A DNA stretch of 64,000 bases from Lasioglossum baleicum (taxonomy: Eukaryota; Arthropoda; Insecta; Hymenoptera; Halictidae): assembly GCF_051020765.1 (NCBI RefSeq), contig NW_027469084.1, positions 1 through 64,000 of the forward strand, in the 5' to 3' direction. A program made the position numbers and the translations under genes. Below the pieces are notes generated by a model. The model searched no databases, was not told the DNA's origin, and was given only the letters and a program-made list of their open reading frames with translations. Shown here piece by piece: positions 58,201-64,000 of the stretch. The stretch's first letter is position 1. Each line of letters opens with the position of its first letter.

Positions 58201-61200
58201 GGTAATTTAACTTATGCGCATGCATTGCTGCAACTTGTGCTGTATAATTTAGAATTTTTGTTACCGCGGCATCCGATTTTTATACATGTGCAAATACTCG
58301 TACACGCTGCATTGTATTTTCTTCCGCATGCGACAAGGAGGGGACAGAGGCGAGTTCCGGCTAGCGTCTGACCCCTCCCCCCGTCCCGCCCCCCTGGTCG
58401 ACCCGCATAAAACTTAAAAATATGATAATATAAAAGATAAAATCTATAAATGAAAACGTGTATAGATAAAATAGATCAAATAAAAGTCAATAAATAAACA
58501 AATAATAATAAGTAAATAAATACAATGGACAAACCACAACAAACATAAGAAGGGGGGCAAAATAAAGGGGAATAAAAGATAAAGATGAAATTTATAATAT
58601 AGAATATAAAATATATATAGAATAAAATGAAATATTATAAAATAAAAGGACGGGGGTCGACCGGCTGGTCGCATCTTTGTAGAGGGGGGGAGGGGATTAT
58701 TGCTCCACCTCGCCCCCGCGACCTGCCAACCTCGGGGGCGCCTTAACGGCCAGCCCGCCTTGGCGGCGGTGGAAGTACTAAGTATTCCCACCGCCGCCAT
58801 TACGTCTGCGGCCCCTTACCGGGGGGCCTTCGGCCTCGTCGGGGTTGCCCCGCCGATGCTAGCCTCCTGGCGGAGAGTGGTCGGCTTCCCTCTCCCTCTC
58901 CACTGCCTCCTTCTGCGTTATCACAATCTCGCAGAAGGAGGCAAACGCTGCTCTTGACCTCTCGCTGCCGATCAAGTGGTCGACCACGACCGGCAACGAG
59001 AGGTCCATCGCAATAACGCCCCTTAGGTCTCTGCGCGGCGCCGACCATGCTGGACATTCTTCCAGCGTATGGCGCGCAGAGTCCTGGGCCTCCTCGCAGT
59101 GGTGGCACTGCGATCCTCCCAGTGCCAGTTATGAACACACAGTTTGACGAAACGGCGGTATGCAGGTAATTTAACTTATGCGCATGCATTGCTGCAACTT
59201 GTGCTGTATAATTTAGAATTTTTGTTACCGCGGCATCCGATTTTTATACATGTGCAAATACTCGTACACGCTGCATTGTATTTTCTTCCGCATGCGACAA
59301 GGAGGGGACAGAGGCGAGTTCCGGCTAGCGTCTGACCCCTCCCCCCGTCCCACCCCCCTGGTCGACCCGCATAAAACTTAAAAATATGATAAAATAGAAG
59401 ATAAAAGCAATAAATGAAAACGTGTATAGATAAAATAGATCAAATAAAAGTCAATAAATAAACAAATAATAGTAAGTAAATAAATACAATGGACAAACCA
59501 CAACAAACATAAGAAGGAGGGGCAAAATAAAGGGGAATAAAAGATAAAGATGAAATTTATAACATAGAATATAAAATATATATAGAATAAAATGAAATAT
59601 TATAAAATAAAAGGAGGGGGATCGACCGGCAGGTCGCATCTTTGTAGAGAGGGGGGATTATTGCACCACCTCGCCCCCCGCGACCTGCCCACCTCGGGGT
59701 CGCCTTAACGGCCAGCCCCCCTTGGCGGCGGTGGAAGTACTTAGTAGTTCCACCGCCGCCATTACGTCTGCGGCCCCTTACCGGGAGGCCGGCGGCCTCG
59801 TCGGGGTTGCTCCGCCGATGCTGGCCTCCTGGCGGAGAAGGAGTCGGCTTCCCTCTCCCTCTCCACTGCCTCCTTCTGCGTTATCACAATCTCGCAGAAG
59901 GAGGCAAACGCTGCTCTTGACCTCTCGCTGCCGATCATGTGGTCGACCACGACCGGCAACGAGAGGTACATCCCAATAACGCCCCTTAGGTCTCTGCGCG
60001 GCGCCGACCATGCTGGACATTCTTCCAGTGTATGGCGCGCAGAGTCCTGGGCCTCCTCGCAGTGGTGGCACTGCGATCCTCCCAGTGCCAGTTATGAACA
60101 CACAGTTTGACGAAACGGCGGTATGCAGGTAATTTAGCTTATGCGCATGCATTGCTGCAACTTGTGCTGTATAATTTAGAATTTTTGTTACCGCGGCATC
60201 CGATTTTTATACATGTGCAAATACTCGTACACGCTGCATTGTATTTTCTTCCGCTCGCGACAAGGAGGGGACAGAGGCGAGTTCCGGCTAGCGTCTGAAC
60301 CCTCCCCCCGTCCCACCCCCCTGGTCGACCCGCATAAAACTTAAAAATATGATAAAATAAAAGATAAAATCTATAAATGAAAACGTGTATAGATAAAATA
60401 GATCAAATAAAAGTCAATAAATAAACAAATAATAATAAGTAAATAAATACAATGGACAAACCACAACAAACATAAGAAGGGGGGCAAAATAAAGGGGAAT
60501 AAAAGATAAAGATGAAATTTATAATATAGAATATAAAATATATATAGAATAAAATGAAATATTATAAAATAAAAGGACGGGGGTCGACCGGCTGGTCGCA
60601 TCTTTGTAGAGGGGGGGAGGGGATTATTGCTCCACCTCGCCCCCGCGACCTGCCAACCTCGGGGGCGCCTTAACGGCCAGCCCCCCTTGGCGGCGGTGGA
60701 AGTACTAAGTATTCCCACGGCCGCCATTACGTCTGCGGCCCCTTACCGGGGGGCCTTCGGCCTCGTCGGGGTTGCCCCGCCGATGCTAGCCTCCTGGCGG
60801 AGAGTGGTCGGCTTCCCTCTCCCTCTCCACTGCCTCCTTCTGCGTTATCACAATCTCGCAGAAGGAGGCAAACGCTGCTCTTGACCTCTCGCTGCCGATC
60901 AAGTGGTCGACCACGACCGGCAACGAGAGGTCCATCGCAATAACGCCCCTTAGGTCTCTGCGCGGCGCCGACCATGCTGGACATTCTTCCAGCGTATGGC
61001 GCGCAGAGTCCTGGGCCTCCTCGCAGTGGTGGCACTGCGATCCTCCCAGTGCCAGTTATGAACACACAGTTTGACGAAACGGCGGTATGCAGGTAATTTA
61101 ACTTATGCGCATGCATTGCTGCAACTTGTGCTGTATAATTTAGAATTTTTGTTACCGCGGCATCCGATTTTTATACATGTGCAAATACTCGTACACGCTG

Positions 61201-64000
61201 CATTGTATTTTCTTCCGCATGCGACAAGGAGGGGACAGAGGCGAGTTCCGGCTAGCGTCTGACCCCACCCCCCGTCCCACCCCCCTGGTCGACCCGCATA
61301 AAACTTAAAAATATGATAAAATAGAAGATAAAATCAATAAATGAAAACGTGTATAGATAAAATAGATCAAATAAAAGTCAATAAATAAACAAATAATAGT
61401 AAGTAAATAAATACAATGGACAAACCACAACAAACATAAGAAGGAGGGGCAAAATAAAGGGGAATAAAAGATAAAGATGAAATTTATAACATAGAATATA
61501 AAATATATATAGAATAAAATGAAATATTATAAAATAAAAGGAGGGGGGTCGACCGGCAGGTCGCATCTTTGTAGAGGGGGGGGATTATTGCACCACCTCG
61601 CCCCCCGCGACCTGCCCACCTCGGGGTCGCCTTAACGGCCAGCCCCCCTTGGCGGCGGTGGAAGTACTAAGTATTCCCACCGCCGCCATTACGTCTGCGG
61701 CCCCTTACCGGGGGGCCTTCGGCCTCGTCGGGGTTGCCCCGCCGATGCTAGCCTCCTGGCGGAGAGTGGTCGGCTTCCCTCTCCCTCTCCACTGCCTCCT
61801 TCTGCGTTATCACAATCTCGCAGAAGGAGGCAAACGCTGCTCTTGACCTCTCGCTGCCGATCATGTGGTCGACCACGACCGGCAACGAGAGGTACATCCC
61901 AATAACGCCCCTTAGGTCTCTGCGCGGCGCCGACCATGCTGGACATTCTTCCAGCGTATGGCGCGCAGAGTCCTGGGCCTCCTAGCAGTGGTGGCACTGC
62001 GATCCTCCCAGTGCCAGTTATGAACACACAGTTTGACGAAACGGCGGTATGCAGGTAATTTAACTTATGCGCATGCATTGCTGCAACTTGTGCTGTATAA
62101 TTTAGAATTTTTGTTACCGCGGCATCCGATTTTTATACATGTGCAAATACTCGTACACGCTGCATTGTATTTTCTTCCGCATGCGACAAGGAGGGGACAG
62201 AGGCGAGTTCCGGCTAGCGTCTGACCCCTCCCCCCGTCCCACCCCCCTGGTCGACCCGCATAAAACTTAAAAATATGATAAAATAAAAGATAAAATCTAT
62301 AAATGAAAACGTGTATAGATAAAATAGATCAAATAAAAGTCAATAAATAAACAAATAATAATAAGTAAATAAATACAATGGACAAACCACAACAAACATA
62401 AGAAGGGGGGCAAAATAAAGGGGAATAAAAGATAAAGATGAAATTTATAATATAGAATATAAAATATATATAGAATAAAATGAAATATTATAAAATAAAA
62501 GGACGGGGGTCGACCGGCTGGTCGCATCTTTGTAGAGGGGGGGAGGGGATTATTGCTCCACCTCGCCCCCGCGACCTGCCAACCTCGGGGGCGCCTTACA
62601 GGCCAGCCCCCCTTGGCGACGGTGGAAGTACTAAGTATTCCCACCGCCGCCATTACGTCTGCGGCCCCTTACCGGGGGGCCGTCGGCCTCGTCGGGGTTG
62701 CCCCGCCGATGCTAGCCTCCTGGCGGAGAGTGGTCGGCTTCCCTCTCCCTCTCCACTGCCTCCTTCTGCGTTATCACAATCTCGCAGAAGGAGGCAAACG
62801 CTGCTCTTGACCTCTCGCTGCCGATCAAGTGGTCGACCACGACCGGCAACGAGAGGTCCATCGCAATAACGCCCCTTAGGTCTCTGCGCGGCGCCGACCA
62901 TGCTGGACATTCTTCCAGCGTATGGCGCGCAGAGTCCTGGGCCTCCTCGCAGTGGTGGCACTGCGATCCTCCCAGTGCCAGTTATGAACACACAGTTTGA
63001 CGAAACGGCGGTATGCAGGTAATTTAACTTATGCGCATGCATTGCTGCAACTTGTGCTGTATAATTTAGAATTTTTGTTACCGCGGCATCCGATTTTTAT
63101 ACATGTGCAAATACTCGTACACGCTGCATTGTATTTTCTTCCGCATGCGACAAGGAGGGGACAGAGGCGAGTTCCGGCTAGCGTCTGACCCCTCCCCCCG
63201 TCCCACCCCCCTGGTCGACCCGCATAAAACTTAAAAATATGATAAAATAGAAGATAAAATCAATAAATGAAAACGTGTATAGATAAAATAGATCAAATAA
63301 AAGTCAATAAATAAACAAATAATAGTAAGTAAATAAATACAATGGACAAACCACAACAAACATAAGAAGGAGGGGCAAAATAAAGGGGAATAAAAGATAA
63401 AGATGAAATTTATAACATAGAATATAAAATATATATAGAATAAAATGAAATATTATAAAATAAAAGGAGGGGGGTCGACCGGCAGGTCGCATCTTTGTAG
63501 AGGGGGGGATTATTGCACCACCTCGCCCCCCGCGACCTGCCCACCTCGGGGTCGTCTTAACGGCCAGCCCCCCTTGGCGGCGGTGGAAGTACTAAGTATT
63601 CCCACCGCCGCCATTACGTCTGCGGCCCCTTACCGGGGGGCCGGCGGCCTCGTCGGGGTTGCTCCGCCGATGCTGGCCTCCTGGCGGAGAAGGAGTCGGC
63701 TTCCCTCTCCCTCTCCGCTGCCTCCTTCTGCGTTATCACAATCTCGCAGAAGGAGGCAAACGCTGCTCTTGACTTCTCGCTGCCGATCATGTGGTCGATC
63801 ACGACCGGCAACGAGAGGTACATCCCAATAACGCCCCTTAGGTCTCTGCGCGGCGCCGACCATGCTGGACATTCTTCCAGCGTATGGCGCGCAGAGTCCT
63901 GGGCCTCCTCGCAGTGGTGGCACTGCGATCCTCCCAGTGCCAGTTATGAACACACAGTTTGAGGAAACGGCGGTATGCAGGTAATTTAACTTATGCGCAT
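55300..64000. repeat. Satellite array, end of monomer 5 to monomer 14 (uninterrupted)
   Basis: GCGG at 55300-55303 duplicates the GyD target. Monomers start (ATTACGTCTG) at 55909, 56871, 57836, 58799, 59761, 60726, 61688, 62652 and 63613, spacing 961-965 bp; the last is cut by the window end. Two AT-block subtypes occur. Type A has AATAATAGTAAG, AAGGAGGGGC, AACATAG and CGGCAGG; type B has AATAATAATAAG, GGGGGGC, AATATAG and CGGCTGG. Starting at 55305 the order is B A B B A B A B A. Confidence 0.95.

Noticed and set aside
55310..64000. Repeated ~60-130 codon frames in the satellite (for example those rich in F/Y/I, or starting MHAHKLNYL)
   Set aside because: They are conserved only because the monomer is repeated. 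They cross the ORF2 frame, the AT block and frameshifts, and have no start context.
18833..64000. rDNA or telomere-associated R1/TRAS context
   Set aside because: No 28S rRNA sequence and no TTAGG-type telomere repeats were seen next to any monomer, so target-site association cannot be supported.

Overview
ORGANISM. The window looks like a repeat-rich, probably heterochromatic piece of an insect nuclear genome, most likely a hymenopteran (ant or bee). The reasons are intron-era eukaryotic mobile elements of insect type (Ty3/Gypsy, BEL/Pao, R1-clade non-LTR, hAT, Helitron-type helicase, many foldback MITEs), PBS sequences matching insect tRNA-Lys, and an R1-like ORF2 tail of a kind I associate with ants. 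No intact host gene, tRNA or rRNA was recognised; the species is not determined.  LAYOUT. (1) 1-18832 is an AT-rich graveyard of DNA transposon and LTR debris: a 2.56 kb near-perfect palindrome (541-3101), several foldback MITEs, two inverted copies of one LTR family (6745-7380 on +, 12944-13480 on -), a Helitron-type helicase remnant, a hAT remnant, and a BEL/Pao integrase remnant with its LTR (16457-18832, -). Directly downstream of the + LTR lies an array of ten 38-nt hairpins (7445-7942) whose two stems change in a compensatory way from unit to unit. (2) 18833-64000 is one tandem satellite array with a ~963 bp monomer. Each monomer contains the last ~109 codons of an R1-like ORF2 (minus strand) plus its 3' UTR and unrelated AT-rich DNA. 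About 13.4 monomers are present. The array is interrupted by five LTR-retroelement insertions: GyA (19838-23262, -, internal fragment without LTRs), a solo LTR (23789-24688, TSD ATAT), GyB (26651-45956, +), GyC (35021-44279, -, nested inside the 3' LTR of GyB, TSD AACG) and GyD (46649-55299, +, TSD GCGG). When the insertions are removed the monomers join up again in register.  HOW THE PARTS WORK. GyC and GyD look complete and recent: LTR pairs of equal length (1234 and 1332 bp) that by eye differ at zero and one position, intact gag, a -1 frameshifted pol with protease, RT, RNase H and integrase, tRNA-Lys PBS and a G-rich PPT. GyB is older (at least six LTR differences), lacks the D-T-G protease motif, and carries a third ORF ending in two zinc knuckles. 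In GyB, GyC and GyD a good 3' splice site lies 0-34 nt before an ATG downstream of the integrase, and each LTR family has a GTAAGT/GTGAGT donor, ~76-84 nt after the TATA box where a TATA box is visible. This predicts a spliced third protein that is not an envelope.  MAIN NOVELTY. Several unrelated-looking LTR or leader regions (LTR-F leader, GyC, GyD, solo LTR) each carry multiple short hairpins with a family-specific constant loop and covarying stems. This is the most unusual signal in the window. It could be RNA structure or arrays of palindromic protein-binding sites comparable in position to the gypsy insulator of Drosophila.
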